Assembly: GCF_010078235.1 (NCBI RefSeq)
Contig: NZ_JAABOS010000002.1
Location: 248,001 to 312,000 of the forward strand
DNA from: Cognatundibacterium crateris
GTDB lineage: Bacteria > Pseudomonadota > Gammaproteobacteria > Burkholderiales > Burkholderiaceae_D
DNA: 64,000 bases
Reading direction: 5' to 3'
A program made the translations under genes and the position numbers. This document shows positions 1-9,271 of the stretch, one piece after another (the stretch's first letter is position 1; each line of letters starts with the position of its first letter). Below the pieces are notes generated by a model, which was given only the letters and a program-made list of their open reading frames with translations, had not been told where the DNA came from and did not search any database.

Positions 1-219
1 TGATTTTATGGGTATTGGATATGATTAGATATGCTATGCCGCATCGGGATATGGCGCAGTCAGTTCAACGACATTTCTGCACTGGCTTTGTTGTATCGCA
101 AGCGCGGCTGTGCAGTTTGCGTCTGGCGCGACAATAAAAGAAAAAATGTTTGCCGCTCAGCAAGCATTGCGCTTTATGTGCATAATACAAATCCTGTCTG
201 ACCGAACCGGAGACCACCC

Positions 220-831
220 ATGATAGAAGTCCATCACCTGAAACAATCCCGCTCACGCCGCATTACCTGGATGCTGGAAGAACTGGGCCTGGATTACCTC
301 GTCATCAGCTATGACCGTGACCCAACAACCCGGCTGGCACCTCCTGAACTGAAGCAAATACATCCACTCGGCAAAGCGCCCGTGCTGGCGGATCAGGGCC
401 TGGTGCTGATTGAATCCGGTGCGATACTGGAATATCTGATCAATACCTATGGCCGCGCCCAGTTTGCACCACCAGCCGGTACCCCGGACTACTATCGCTA
501 TCTGCAATTCATGCACTATGCAGAAGGCTCCGCCATGCTGCCACTGCTGCTCAACCTGTATGTAGGCCGTCTGGGCGAAGCCGGCACCCCTTTGCATCCG
601 CGCATACACAGCGAAATCGCGAATCACTTTGGTTATTTGAATGCGGAACTGCAAGGACGTGATTTCTTTGTCGGCGATCATCTGACCGGTGCCGACATCC
701 AATTGTCGTTTGCGATCCAGTCAGTGGTGCGTACCGTGGGCAAGGACAAATTCCCGAATCTGACCCGCTTCACCGAGCTGATCGAGGCGCGACCTGCCTA
801 TCAGCGTGCGGTGGCAAAAAACGGCGAGTAA
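220..831 (+). CDS. glutathione S-transferase family protein
   Basis: The 203-aa product has a canonical two-domain GST layout. A thioredoxin-like N-terminal domain covers about residues 1-80, with a probable cis-proline at Pro54 (KAPV) and the glutathione-contacting Glu65-Ser66 pair (IESGAI). An all-helical C-terminal domain follows, including the GADI motif near residue 150. The family conjugates or transfers glutathione in the cytosol; the substrate cannot be read from the sequence. The ATG follows a GGAG-like element (CCGGAG) 9 bases upstream. It is a single gene, closed by a terminator immediately downstream and convergent with the DUF423 gene. Confidence 0.9.
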   Translation: MIEVHHLKQSRSRRITWMLEELGLDYLVISYDRDPTTRLAPPELKQIHPLGKAPVLADQGLVLIESGAILEYLINTYGRAQFAPPAGTPDYYRYLQFMHYAEGSAMLPLLLNLYVGRLGEAGTPLHPRIHSEIANHFGYLNAELQGRDFFVGDHLTGADIQLSFAIQSVVRTVGKDKFPNLTRFTELIEARPAYQRAVAKNGE

Positions 832-865
832 AGCGCTATATCTGCAATACTTGTGAAATACATAT

Positions 866-892
866 AAAAAAACCGGCCTGGCCGGTTTTTTT
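866..892. terminator. bidirectional intrinsic terminator
   Basis: A perfect 7-bp stem (AACCGGC / GCCGGTT) with a 3-nt loop is flanked by an A run on the left and a T run on the right. It can therefore end transcripts from both sides. It separates the convergent GST and DUF423 genes and touches the DUF423 stop codon. Confidence 0.85.
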
Positions 893-1277
893 ATTCATCA
901 GAAGTCTGCTGCCAGGCGCTGATTGCCAGCAGCAACCAGCCAGCCAGAAATGCCACCCCACCCAAAGGCGTGACCGCACCGAGCCAGCGTATTCCCGTCA
1001 GGGCCAGTACATATAAACTACCGCTGAACAGGAATATGCCGATGACGAAGGCGGTCGCCACCAGCGCCAGCCGTTTTGCCTGCGGCCATTGCGGCATCAG
1101 TATGCCGACTGCCAGCAACCCCAGTCCATGCACCATCTGATAATGCACTGCCGTCTGCCAGATAGCCAGCATCTCTGTGCTTAACACTGCCTTCAGACCG
1201 TGCGCACCAAATGCACCGGCCGCCACCGCGATCAGCATACTGAACGCTGCAGCTGTAATGACGATGCGCGGCTTCAT
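891..1277 (-). CDS. DUF423 family inner-membrane protein (YgdD-like)
   Basis: A 128-aa hydrophobic protein with four predicted transmembrane segments. The N-terminal FGAHGLKA motif and the later AVTPLGG-type glycine turn are typical of the DUF423/YgdD family, whose function is unknown. Its ATG overlaps the stop of the upstream transporter gene (ATGA), so the two are probably translationally coupled. Family assignment is confident; no role can be inferred beyond membrane location. Confidence 0.88.
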   Translation of the reverse strand: MKPRIVITAAAFSMLIAVAAGAFGAHGLKAVLSTEMLAIWQTAVHYQMVHGLGLLAVGILMPQWPQAKRLALVATAFVIGIFLFSGSLYVLALTGIRWLGAVTPLGGVAFLAGWLLLAISAWQQTSDE

Positions 1278-2746
1278 ACTGACCTCGGTTCGCTGGCGTT
1301 ACTGATCAGCTTACGCAGGAAAGGAATCACTACCACCATCAACACGCCTACGCCTACACTGCCCCAGCCCAGCATAGAGAAGATATGATGGTAAGTCGGA
1401 TTAGTCGCCACCGCCATGCCTTCGCCAGCCTCAGGAATCAGACCGGAGAAATAACTGGCCAGTATCGACGCGGTACCGGTGGTCAGCATCCAGGTTCCCA
1501 TCATCACGCCCTGATAACGGGCTGGTGCGAGCTTACCTATCATGGCATAACCAACAGGGGAAATCAGTAACTCGGCGATACTCTGTAACAGGTAGCTGAT
1601 GAAGATCCATTTGAAAGCGACCATGCCGTTTTGGGCAGCAAATGTAATCCCCAGCGGTAACACCAGAAAGCCTATGCCGATCAGGATCAGCGAAGTCGAG
1701 AACTGTGCGGGCACATCCACATTCCAGCCTTTTTTACGCAGTGACTGGAAAAACATCGCCATCAAAGGGCCACCGACCATAATCACAAAGCTGTTGATAT
1801 TCTGTATCCACTGCGGCGCGACTTCGACGCCCCATACCATGCGGTCCACATTATTGACAGCGAACAGTTGTAAACCCATCGGTGCCATCTGATACAAGGT
1901 CCAGAATACCAGCGAACCCAGCGTCAGCAACAGGTAGGCAATCATATTGCGCTGCTCGCGCTTATCCTCATGCTTGAGCGTCAGATACAGCATGATGAGA
2001 CCTATCATAATGCTGATAATCAGCACCAGATTACCGGTCAGCTCGGCTTTATGCAGCATGAAATAAATCACCGGCACCAGACCGACCAGCACTGCCAGAC
2101 CGACCAGCAGACGTTTATTGAATTCCTCTTTACCGGCTTCCAGCAAAGGCGTGTTCAGATCTTTCAGACGCCGCCAGTTCGCCAGCGCCAGCACGATCGC
2201 CATGAAATTGCCTACGGTCGCAAAAATAAACAGGCCAGAATAATTTTCCTGCAACTGGAAATGTCCGGCTGCGGTAAAGCCGACAAAAAAACCCAGATTC
2301 ATGCCCGCATAATTCCACAAAAACGCGCTTTCACGTCTGTCGTCCTCAGGCTTGAAGCGTTGTGTGAGCATCATATTGATACAGGTCACATTCAAGCCGC
2401 TGCCGGTCAGGAATAAGCCCAGCCCCCAGTACAACTGCTCTGCACTACCCAGAGAAATGCAGCCACAACCCAGCACCTGCAGCAGCATGCCGCCGACAAA
2501 CAGGTTGCGGTTACTGATGAAGCGGCCGCCCAGATAACCGCCAAACAAGTGCAAGCCATAATTGAAGGCGCCAAACACGCCCATGATGGCAGTCGCATCC
2601 TTGACGCTGAAACTGAGTTTTTTGGTCGCATATAAGACCAGCGTCGAATACAGAACGGCAAAACCCAGCGTTGCGAAAATCTGGATAAAAAATAAGGCTG
2701 CCGAACCTTCCGGTATGGATGCTTGTTTAAATTTGGCGATAGACAA
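1274..2746 (-). CDS. POT/PTR-like peptide MFS transporter
   Basis: The 490-aa protein has about 14 hydrophobic segments and resembles proton-coupled oligopeptide transporters: an N-terminal LYSTLVLYAT segment, a conserved FLWNYAGMNLGFFVG stretch in helices 4-5, and ELLISPVGYAMIGKLAP near the C-terminal half. The last is the POT signature that precedes helix 11. It probably imports small peptides with protons across the inner membrane. The classical first-helix ExxER-type motif is not obvious, so substrate class is an inference from the family. It forms a two-gene operon with the DUF423 gene. Confidence 0.75.
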   Translation of the reverse strand: MSIAKFKQASIPEGSAALFFIQIFATLGFAVLYSTLVLYATKKLSFSVKDATAIMGVFGAFNYGLHLFGGYLGGRFISNRNLFVGGMLLQVLGCGCISLGSAEQLYWGLGLFLTGSGLNVTCINMMLTQRFKPEDDRRESAFLWNYAGMNLGFFVGFTAAGHFQLQENYSGLFIFATVGNFMAIVLALANWRRLKDLNTPLLEAGKEEFNKRLLVGLAVLVGLVPVIYFMLHKAELTGNLVLIISIMIGLIMLYLTLKHEDKREQRNMIAYLLLTLGSLVFWTLYQMAPMGLQLFAVNNVDRMVWGVEVAPQWIQNINSFVIMVGGPLMAMFFQSLRKKGWNVDVPAQFSTSLILIGIGFLVLPLGITFAAQNGMVAFKWIFISYLLQSIAELLISPVGYAMIGKLAPARYQGVMMGTWMLTTGTASILASYFSGLIPEAGEGMAVATNPTYHHIFSMLGWGSVGVGVLMVVVIPFLRKLISNASEPRSV

Positions 2747-2890
2747 GTTGGTCTCCTGAAAATGTCTTTGCGTACGCGTGTCAGCCCGCGCTATAGCTGC
2801 GCAGCATTGTAAAGCACGGCGGCGGCCATGCGTGGTACGCGTACAGGCTTTTTATATTTCTTATTTGGTGGCTGGTCAGCTGACATGGAT

Positions 2891-2918
2891 AAAAAAAGGT
2901 CAGCATAGCTGACCTTTT
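2891..2918 (-). terminator. intrinsic terminator of the indolepyruvate oxidoreductase gene
   Basis: An 11-bp perfect stem (AAAAGGTCAGC / GCTGACCTTTT) with a 3-nt loop. On the minus strand it is followed by a run of T. It lies about 70 bases past the stop of the oxidoreductase gene and before the transporter gene, so it ends the upstream minus-strand transcript. Confidence 0.88.
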
Positions 2919-2988
2919 CATATTTTGATGCTGAACACAGAGTCTGATACGCGCGTCCGGGAGGTGTTCATCCCGGACACCCTAAGAA

Positions 2989-5900
2989 TCAGGCTGCGCG
3001 CTGTTGCTGCCCGGCGCTGTGAAACTCAGCCAGCAAGCCCGCTTCTTTGTTTTTCGCTGCCACCAGATGACGTTCCTTCACATGACCGTATCCACGGATA
3101 TCTTCCGGTATCGCAGCGATCGCCACCGCTTTGGCCAGATTATCGGCATTCAGCAATGGCAGCAACTGCATAATGGTTTGACGGTACGCGACTGGCAATT
3201 CACGTTCTGTGCGACGCTCTTCGGTATAGCCGAACACATCCAGCTTGGTGCCACGTAAAGACTTCATACTGGCCAGTACACCAAACATTTTCATCATCCA
3301 TGGACCATATTGTTTCTTGAGCAGATTACCTTTGGCATCACGCTTGGCAAGCATCGGTGGCGCCAGATGGAAGTGAATCTGATAATCACCTTCAAACATG
3401 TCAGCGACTTTTTTCTGGAATTTGCCATCGGTGTACAGACGGGCGACTTCGTATTCGTCTTTGTACGCCATCAGCTTGAACAGATATTTCGCTACCGCTT
3501 CAGTCAAACGCAATGGCGCACCTGCCACGACTTTTTCTTCCGCCGCTTTGACCTGCTCAACAAAGTTTTTGTACATTGCTGCGTAGTCGGCATTCTGATA
3601 ATCGGTCAGGAAGGCCAGGCGTTTTTCTATGACTTCATTCAGCGTAGGCTGACGTTTGATTTCCACCACTTGCGCTGGTGTCGCCAGACGTTTAACGGCC
3701 GCCAGATCGTGCGCGGCCAGACGTCCCCAGTTGAATGCCTGTTTATTGAAATCGATAGAAACGCCATTGAGTTCGATGGCACGCATCAGCGCGACTTCTT
3801 CCAGCGGCACCCAGCCTTTTTGCCAGGCATAACCGAGGATGAACATATTGGTCGCAATGTTATCGCCCATCAAGGCCGTCGCAATCGAAGCTGCATCGAT
3901 CAGATCCACACGATCAGCACCGCAGGCTTTGCGGATATCGTTTTCTGCCGATTCGCCCGGGAACTGCCAGTTAGGATTTTTAATGAAGGTCGAAGTCGGT
4001 GTACCATTCGCATTGATGGCGGCAAAAGTACGGCCCTCACCCATGCGTGACAAGGCATCCTTACCGGCTGTCACGATCAGGTCGCAACCGATGACCAGAT
4101 CCGCCATACCGGTGCCAACCCGGGTCGACTGAATATCACTGGCTTTATCTGCCAGACGCACATGGGACATCACCGCGCCACCTTTTTGCGCCAGCCCTGT
4201 CATGTCCAGCACGGAACAGGCTTTGCCTTGCAAATGCGCGGCCATCGCCATGATCTGACCGATCGTGATAACACCGGTACCACCCACACCTGTCACCAGC
4301 ACGCCAAACGGTGTGGCGGTCGATGGCAGTGCCGGATACGGCAGGGTCTTCACATCCAGCGCGTTGCCCGCTTCAATTTTCAGCTTGGCCGGCTTCTTGA
4401 GCTTGCCACCTTCCACCGTCACAAAACTAGGGCAAAAGCCATTCACGCAAGAGAAATCCTTGTTGCAGGATGACTGGTTGATCTGACGCTTACGGCCGAA
4501 TTCGGTTTCCAAAGGCTCGACTGACAAGCAGTTAGACTGTACTGAGCAATCGCCGCAACCTTCGCATACCGCTTCATTGATGACGGCACGTTTGGCCGGG
4601 TCAGGGAAACCAGGCTTGCCATCTTTGTCGATTTTTTTGCGGCGACGGCGTTTTTCGGAAGCGCAGGTCTGATCGTAAATCATGGCTGAAACGCCCTTGC
4701 ATTCACGCAGTTCGCGCTGTACCGCATCGAGTTCTGAACGGTGACGCACCGTCACACCGGCCGCCCACGGATAACCCGCCGGATATTTTTCCGGTTCATC
4801 GGTGACCACGATAATCGGGTTCACACCTTCCGCCGCGATCTGACGCGAGATCATGCCCGGGTCCAGCGGGCCATCGAATTCCTGGCCACCAGTCATGGCG
4901 ACTGCATCATTGAACAGGATTTTATAAGTGATGTTCACATCGCCGGATACCGCAGCGCGGATCGCCAGCAAACCGGAGTGATAGTAAGTTCCGTCACCCA
5001 GATTACAGAACACGTGCTTTTCATTGGTGAACGGCGCTGCGCCTACCCAGGTCACGCCTTCGCCACCCATGTGGGTGAAAGTAGAGGTTTCTCTGTCCAT
5101 CCAGGTCACCATGTAATGGCAACCGATACCAGCCAGCGCGCGGCTGCCTTCCGGTACACGGGTCGAGGTATTGTGCGGACAACCGGAACAGAAATGCGGT
5201 ACGCGGTCCTTCATAGGATCAGGCTTGCCGACATTCGCCAGCGCCGCTTCTTTGGCTTCCAGGAAGGCAACGCGCTTCTTGACGCTTTGTTCAACCGGAT
5301 GACCGGCGAAGTAGCGGGTGACGCGCGAAGCAATCGCACGTGCAATCTGCGCCGGGCTCAGTTCATAGGTTGCTGGCAGCAGCCATTCGCCATGGCCAGA
5401 ACCATGCAGATTGCTCCATTCGCCGCTGTCATCAAATTTGCCGACTACGCGTGGGCGAACTTCATCGGCCCAGTTATACAATTCTTCTTTGAGTGCATAC
5501 TCCAAAATCTGGCGCTTTTCTTCGACCACCAGAATTTCTTCCAGACCCTGAGCAAACTCACGCACACCCTCCGACTCGAGTGGCCAGGTCATGCCTATCT
5601 TGTACAGGCGGATGCCGATGTCTTTGGCGATTTGCTCATCGATGCCCAGATCCGCCAGCGCTTCGCGGGTGTCGAGATAAGATTTACCGGCAGTGATAAT
5701 ACCGATCTTGGCATGCGGGCTGTCCCAGATAATCTGGTTTAGTTTATTAGCGCGCGCATAGGCCAGCGCGGCATACCATTTATAGTTATTCATGCGGACT
5801 TCCTGCGCCAGCACAGGGTCCGGGGTACGGATATTGACGCCGTCAGCAGGCAATACAAAATCTTCAGGAATCACCGGTTGTACGCGGTCAGGATTGATTT

Positions 5901-6570
5901 CCACCACAGAGCCGGATTCCACGATATCGGTCACGCATTTCATCGAGACCCACAAACCGGTATAGCGCGACAAGGCGATACCGTGCAGACCGTAGTCCAG
6001 ATATTCCTGTACGGTAGACGGATATAACACCGGTATGCCGCAAGCTTTCAGTATGTGCTCAGACTGATGCGCTGCAGTCGAGGATTTAGCGGCATGATCA
6101 TCACCCGCCACCACCAATACACCACCATGCTTAGAGGTGCCTGCCAGATTCGCATGTTTGAACACGTCACCACAACGATCAACCCCCGGGCCCTTACCGT
6201 ACCACATCGCAAATACGCCATCGTATTTCGCATCGGGGAACATATTGACCTGCTGCGTACCCCAGACCGAAGTAGCGGCCAGATCTTCATTCACACCAGG
6301 GTGAAATTTGACGTGATATTTGCCTAAATGTTTTTTCGCTTTGGCTGCGGTCAGATCGACATTTCCTAGCGGTGAACCGCGATAACCACTGATAAAGCCG
6401 GCGGTATTCAAACCCGCTTTTTCATCCGCCTGACGTTGCAGCATCATCAGGCGTATCAGGGCCTGCGTGCCCGTCATGAACGCGTGTCCGCGCTCCAGTG
6501 TGTATTTGTCGTCCAGGGAAATAGAATTGTCGATCAGCGCCTGCTGCTCGGCTTGGTGGGGTGCGTTCAT
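2989..6570 (-). CDS. fused indolepyruvate ferredoxin oxidoreductase (IorA-IorB type)
   Basis: The 1193-aa protein joins the alpha and beta subunits of 2-oxoacid:ferredoxin oxidoreductase. Residues about 25-450 are the pyrimidine-binding and transketolase-like part. CSGCPHNTST (461-470) and GDGTYY (525-530) belong to the thiamine-diphosphate-binding domain. Cysteines 669, 672, 675 and 681 and a second group at 702-713 suit iron-sulfur binding. GVLVTGVGGTGV, near 757, opens the gamma/IorB-like domain. The reaction is oxidative decarboxylation of aryl or branched 2-oxoacids with transfer of electrons to ferredoxin, probably in aromatic or branched-chain amino-acid catabolism. The fusion is the usual form in many proteobacteria. 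It is a single gene with its own terminator, divergent from the chemotaxis receptor gene. Confidence 0.92.
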   Translation of the reverse strand: MNAPHQAEQQALIDNSISLDDKYTLERGHAFMTGTQALIRLMMLQRQADEKAGLNTAGFISGYRGSPLGNVDLTAAKAKKHLGKYHVKFHPGVNEDLAATSVWGTQQVNMFPDAKYDGVFAMWYGKGPGVDRCGDVFKHANLAGTSKHGGVLVVAGDDHAAKSSTAAHQSEHILKACGIPVLYPSTVQEYLDYGLHGIALSRYTGLWVSMKCVTDIVESGSVVEINPDRVQPVIPEDFVLPADGVNIRTPDPVLAQEVRMNNYKWYAALAYARANKLNQIIWDSPHAKIGIITAGKSYLDTREALADLGIDEQIAKDIGIRLYKIGMTWPLESEGVREFAQGLEEILVVEEKRQILEYALKEELYNWADEVRPRVVGKFDDSGEWSNLHGSGHGEWLLPATYELSPAQIARAIASRVTRYFAGHPVEQSVKKRVAFLEAKEAALANVGKPDPMKDRVPHFCSGCPHNTSTRVPEGSRALAGIGCHYMVTWMDRETSTFTHMGGEGVTWVGAAPFTNEKHVFCNLGDGTYYHSGLLAIRAAVSGDVNITYKILFNDAVAMTGGQEFDGPLDPGMISRQIAAEGVNPIIVVTDEPEKYPAGYPWAAGVTVRHRSELDAVQRELRECKGVSAMIYDQTCASEKRRRRKKIDKDGKPGFPDPAKRAVINEAVCEGCGDCSVQSNCLSVEPLETEFGRKRQINQSSCNKDFSCVNGFCPSFVTVEGGKLKKPAKLKIEAGNALDVKTLPYPALPSTATPFGVLVTGVGGTGVITIGQIMAMAAHLQGKACSVLDMTGLAQKGGAVMSHVRLADKASDIQSTRVGTGMADLVIGCDLIVTAGKDALSRMGEGRTFAAINANGTPTSTFIKNPNWQFPGESAENDIRKACGADRVDLIDAASIATALMGDNIATNMFILGYAWQKGWVPLEEVALMRAIELNGVSIDFNKQAFNWGRLAAHDLAAVKRLATPAQVVEIKRQPTLNEVIEKRLAFLTDYQNADYAAMYKNFVEQVKAAEEKVVAGAPLRLTEAVAKYLFKLMAYKDEYEVARLYTDGKFQKKVADMFEGDYQIHFHLAPPMLAKRDAKGNLLKKQYGPWMMKMFGVLASMKSLRGTKLDVFGYTEERRTERELPVAYRQTIMQLLPLLNADNLAKAVAIAAIPEDIRGYGHVKERHLVAAKNKEAGLLAEFHSAGQQQRAA

Positions 6571-6880
6571 GGGGTCTCCGTGCTTTTATATATTTAGTGG
6601 CGAATGGTCTTCGCCCTGCTGCAGAATCACCTTGTGGGTGCATCATATCCTGTTCAGTCCGGGCGCACATTAACATGCTGTTTGCACCATCCCCATGTAC
6701 AGGTACCCAGAAAATGACCAGTACAGTATGACTGACACTTTCATAAAGTGTACTGGCTTGCTACCCTGAGGAAATTGCTTAAATTTCAGGCATGTTGTTT
6801 TTTATCACTATGCGCATTTCCCCATTGAAATATGTAACAATTAGCAACCCGCGCTACTCTGTACACAACAGGAGGATTTG
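6571..6880. other. divergent intergenic region, oxidoreductase / chemotaxis receptor
   Basis: About 310 bases with no credible gene. The region should hold promoters for both divergent genes. The recognisable elements are the nested inverted repeat at 6718-6756 and the GGAGG ribosome-binding site at 6871-6875. I could not place a convincing -35/-10 pair for either gene. Confidence 0.6.
6718..6756. promoter_or_regulatory. nested inverted repeat, possible operator
   Basis: Outer arms CCAGTACA (6718-6725) and TGTACTGG (6749-6756) are perfect reverse complements. Inside lies a second palindrome, ACACTTT-CAT-AAAGTGT (6735-6751), which shares its right side with the outer repeat. Its position, 125-160 bases before the chemotaxis receptor start, suits an operator or upstream activator site. 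The protein partner is unknown. Confidence 0.45.
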
Positions 6881-9196
6881 ATGTCCACGCTGTTACGTCG
6901 TCTACTCGCACCCGCCGCATTACTGATGAGCCATCTCAGCCTGCGTGTGAAATTACTGGGCATGTTCGCCATTCTGATCATCCCTATATTCGGCCTCAGC
7001 CTGTTCATATTGGGTAAAATCAATGCCGAACTCAGTGTGGCAGAAAACGAACACATGGGCGTCGCAGTAAGCCGTCATATCATGACGCTGGTGATACAAA
7101 CCCAAAAGCACCGTGGCCAGGTGAATTTGAAATTCGCCGCTGAACCCGTCGACGATGCGCTGAGTGCCACCCGCTCGCAACTCTCTGACAGCCTGAAAAT
7201 CATTAGTCAGGACGTCAGCCAGCATCCGGATTGGAGTCTGGATAAAGACTGGGCCGTATTGCAAGCTGAACTGACCCGGCTCGCCAACGGCCAGATCGCC
7301 GCAACTGCGGCTGACAGCATCCGTCAGCACAATGCCTTAGTCAGCCGTATTCTGGAATTTTCCACGCTGCTCGCTGAGCAAAGCGGTTTGCTGCTCGATC
7401 CCGCCGCCAATACCTATTTTCTGATGGATGCGACGATCTTAAAAATCCCGGTCTGGACCGAGCATCTGGCCTTGTTGCGTGGTTTAGGTGCGGGCTATAT
7501 CCGTACTGGCAAAATGGAATTCATTGATAAAGCGGGAATCTACTCACGTATCGATGCACTGCGCGCAGCGATGAAGGCACTCTCCAGTTTGGAAGGGCCG
7601 TTGCAACGTTCGGGAGAAACCATACTGAGCTCGCGCAAAGACGCATTTGAAGCGAGTGAGTCCTTTATTGCACTGGCGACCAAATTGCTGCTGGCAGACG
7701 AAGTGAGTGGCGATGCCAAAACCTACTTTGCACAAGGTACTAAGACCATAGAACTGGCATTGGCACTACAGGAAAAGCTGGAAGACCGGCTGACTGGCTT
7801 ACTGAGCGAGCGTGTCAGCGATTTGCAATTCAGTCGCAATATCATCGTGATCACGACCATATTGAGTTTTATCGCTGCGATCTACGTGCTGATGGCATTC
7901 TATAGTGGCTTTATGGCGGCATTACGGGCACTCGATATCTCAGCGCAGGCAGTTGCATCCGGCGATTTGACCCGGCGCATACATATCGATGGCGCAGATG
8001 AATTGGCGCTTACCGGCGGTAAGCTGGAAAGCATGAATGATCAGTTATCCGCACTGGTAGCAAATGTGCGCAGCAATTCCTGTATGGTCAGCCAGTTAGG
8101 TGAAGATCTGGCCTCAGGCATTAGCGAGCTATCTGCACGCACTGAACAGCAGGCTTCCAGCCTCGAACAAACCTCTGCCAGCGTAGAAGATCTGGCTGAT
8201 ACCGTCAGAAAAAATGCCGACAGTGCAACCGCGGTCGATCAGCTCGCCTCAAAAGTTCAGGCCATCGCCGAATCCAGCGGCGGCACTATGCAGGAAGCGG
8301 TCGTTTCCATGCAAGGCATACAGAGCAGCGCATTAAAAGTGCAGGACATCATCAGCATCATCGATGGCATCGCATTCCAGACCAATATCCTCGCACTCAA
8401 TGCGGCAGTCGAAGCGGCCAGAGCAGGCGAACAGGGACGCGGTTTTGCGGTGGTCGCATCAGAAGTACGCGGCCTGGCCCAACGCAGTGCCGATTCTTCA
8501 CGCCAGATCCGGCAACTGATAGAAGAATCGGTCCATCAGGTCAAACATGGCGTAGCACAAATCAATCAGGTCAATCAAACCCTGACAGATATCGTGACCG
8601 GCATCCGCGAGCTGGCCAGCAATATCAACGTGATTTCTGTCGCCTCCGTCGAGCAAAGTAATGGGCTGGCCCAGATTTCAGAAGCCTTGCATCATCTCGA
8701 TGAAATCACGCAAAGCAATGGTCAGATGGCTGATCATGCCAAGTTTAATGCGATGGAACTGGAAGAGCGGGCCGGCTTGCTGGCCAGGTCAGTATCCACT
8801 TTTAAACTACGTCAGGGCACTGCCGATGAAGCACTGAAAATGGTGAAAATTGCGGTCGCCTTATATCGTGACAAATCCCAGGCGGCCTTGTCACTGATTA
8901 CCGCCAACCAGCAACAACAGTTTGCCGATCGCGATATGTATGTGTTTGCGTTTGACCGCCAGGGTCAGTACCGCGCATTTGGAGGTAACGCTGAAAAACT
9001 GAAGGTCAATTTATTCAATGTCCCCGGATTAAACGGACGCCAATTAGTACAGGATGCGTTTGCCTTGCCCGCCAAAGGCGGCTGGGTAGACTACAGCATC
9101 CTCAATCCACTGACTCAGAAAGTCGAGCACAAAAGCTCTTACATCGAAAGAGTCAGCGAAGAACTGGTGATAGGCTGTGGTGTTTATAAACACTGA
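6881..9196 (+). CDS. methyl-accepting chemotaxis protein with C-terminal Cache-like domain
   Basis: The 771-aa receptor has a first transmembrane helix near residues 25-46 and a periplasmic helical sensor with a QTQKHRG segment reminiscent of NIT/four-helix sensors. A second transmembrane helix lies near 320-343, followed by a HAMP domain and the signalling domain, whose conserved hairpin tip (AFQTNILALNAAVEAARAG and EVRGLAQRS, about 490-535) docks CheA/CheW. After the signalling domain, residues about 652-771 form an extra domain resembling a single Cache (MYVFAFDRQG, GGWVDY, SEELVIGCGVY). That places a ligand-sensor fold in the cytoplasm. The ATG at 6881 is chosen over the TTG three bases earlier because GGAGG lies 5 bases ahead. 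Monocistronic. Confidence 0.93.
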   Translation: MSTLLRRLLAPAALLMSHLSLRVKLLGMFAILIIPIFGLSLFILGKINAELSVAENEHMGVAVSRHIMTLVIQTQKHRGQVNLKFAAEPVDDALSATRSQLSDSLKIISQDVSQHPDWSLDKDWAVLQAELTRLANGQIAATAADSIRQHNALVSRILEFSTLLAEQSGLLLDPAANTYFLMDATILKIPVWTEHLALLRGLGAGYIRTGKMEFIDKAGIYSRIDALRAAMKALSSLEGPLQRSGETILSSRKDAFEASESFIALATKLLLADEVSGDAKTYFAQGTKTIELALALQEKLEDRLTGLLSERVSDLQFSRNIIVITTILSFIAAIYVLMAFYSGFMAALRALDISAQAVASGDLTRRIHIDGADELALTGGKLESMNDQLSALVANVRSNSCMVSQLGEDLASGISELSARTEQQASSLEQTSASVEDLADTVRKNADSATAVDQLASKVQAIAESSGGTMQEAVVSMQGIQSSALKVQDIISIIDGIAFQTNILALNAAVEAARAGEQGRGFAVVASEVRGLAQRSADSSRQIRQLIEESVHQVKHGVAQINQVNQTLTDIVTGIRELASNINVISVASVEQSNGLAQISEALHHLDEITQSNGQMADHAKFNAMELEERAGLLARSVSTFKLRQGTADEALKMVKIAVALYRDKSQAALSLITANQQQQFADRDMYVFAFDRQGQYRAFGGNAEKLKVNLFNVPGLNGRQLVQDAFALPAKGGWVDYSILNPLTQKVEHKSSYIERVSEELVIGCGVYKH

Positions 9197-9213
9197 ACTC
9201 GACTTAAAATAAA

Positions 9214-9241
9214 AAACGGCTACTGAATACAGTAGCCGTTT
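9214..9241. terminator. bidirectional intrinsic terminator
   Basis: A 12-bp perfect stem (AAACGGCTACTG / CAGTAGCCGTTT) with a 4-nt loop. It has an A-rich left flank and lies between the convergent receptor and barrel-protein genes. Confidence 0.85.
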
Positions 9242-9271
9242 CTGACAAAACTCAGACTGAAGAACTGACGC

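Noticed and set aside
65..256. 63-codon minus-strand frame before the first GST
   Set aside because: No start signal and no recognisable composition. The first 219 bases of the window show no supportable feature.
4741..5742. 333-codon open frame on the plus strand inside the oxidoreductase gene
   Set aside because: It is antisense to strongly conserved thiamine-diphosphate domain sequence, has no ribosome-binding site and reads as a low-complexity shadow of the codon bias.
6745..6775. Possible FliA (sigma-28) promoter before the chemotaxis receptor (TAAAGTGT)
   Set aside because: The -35-like TAAAG is there, but the sequence 11 bases later (ACCCTGAG) matches GCCGATAA poorly.
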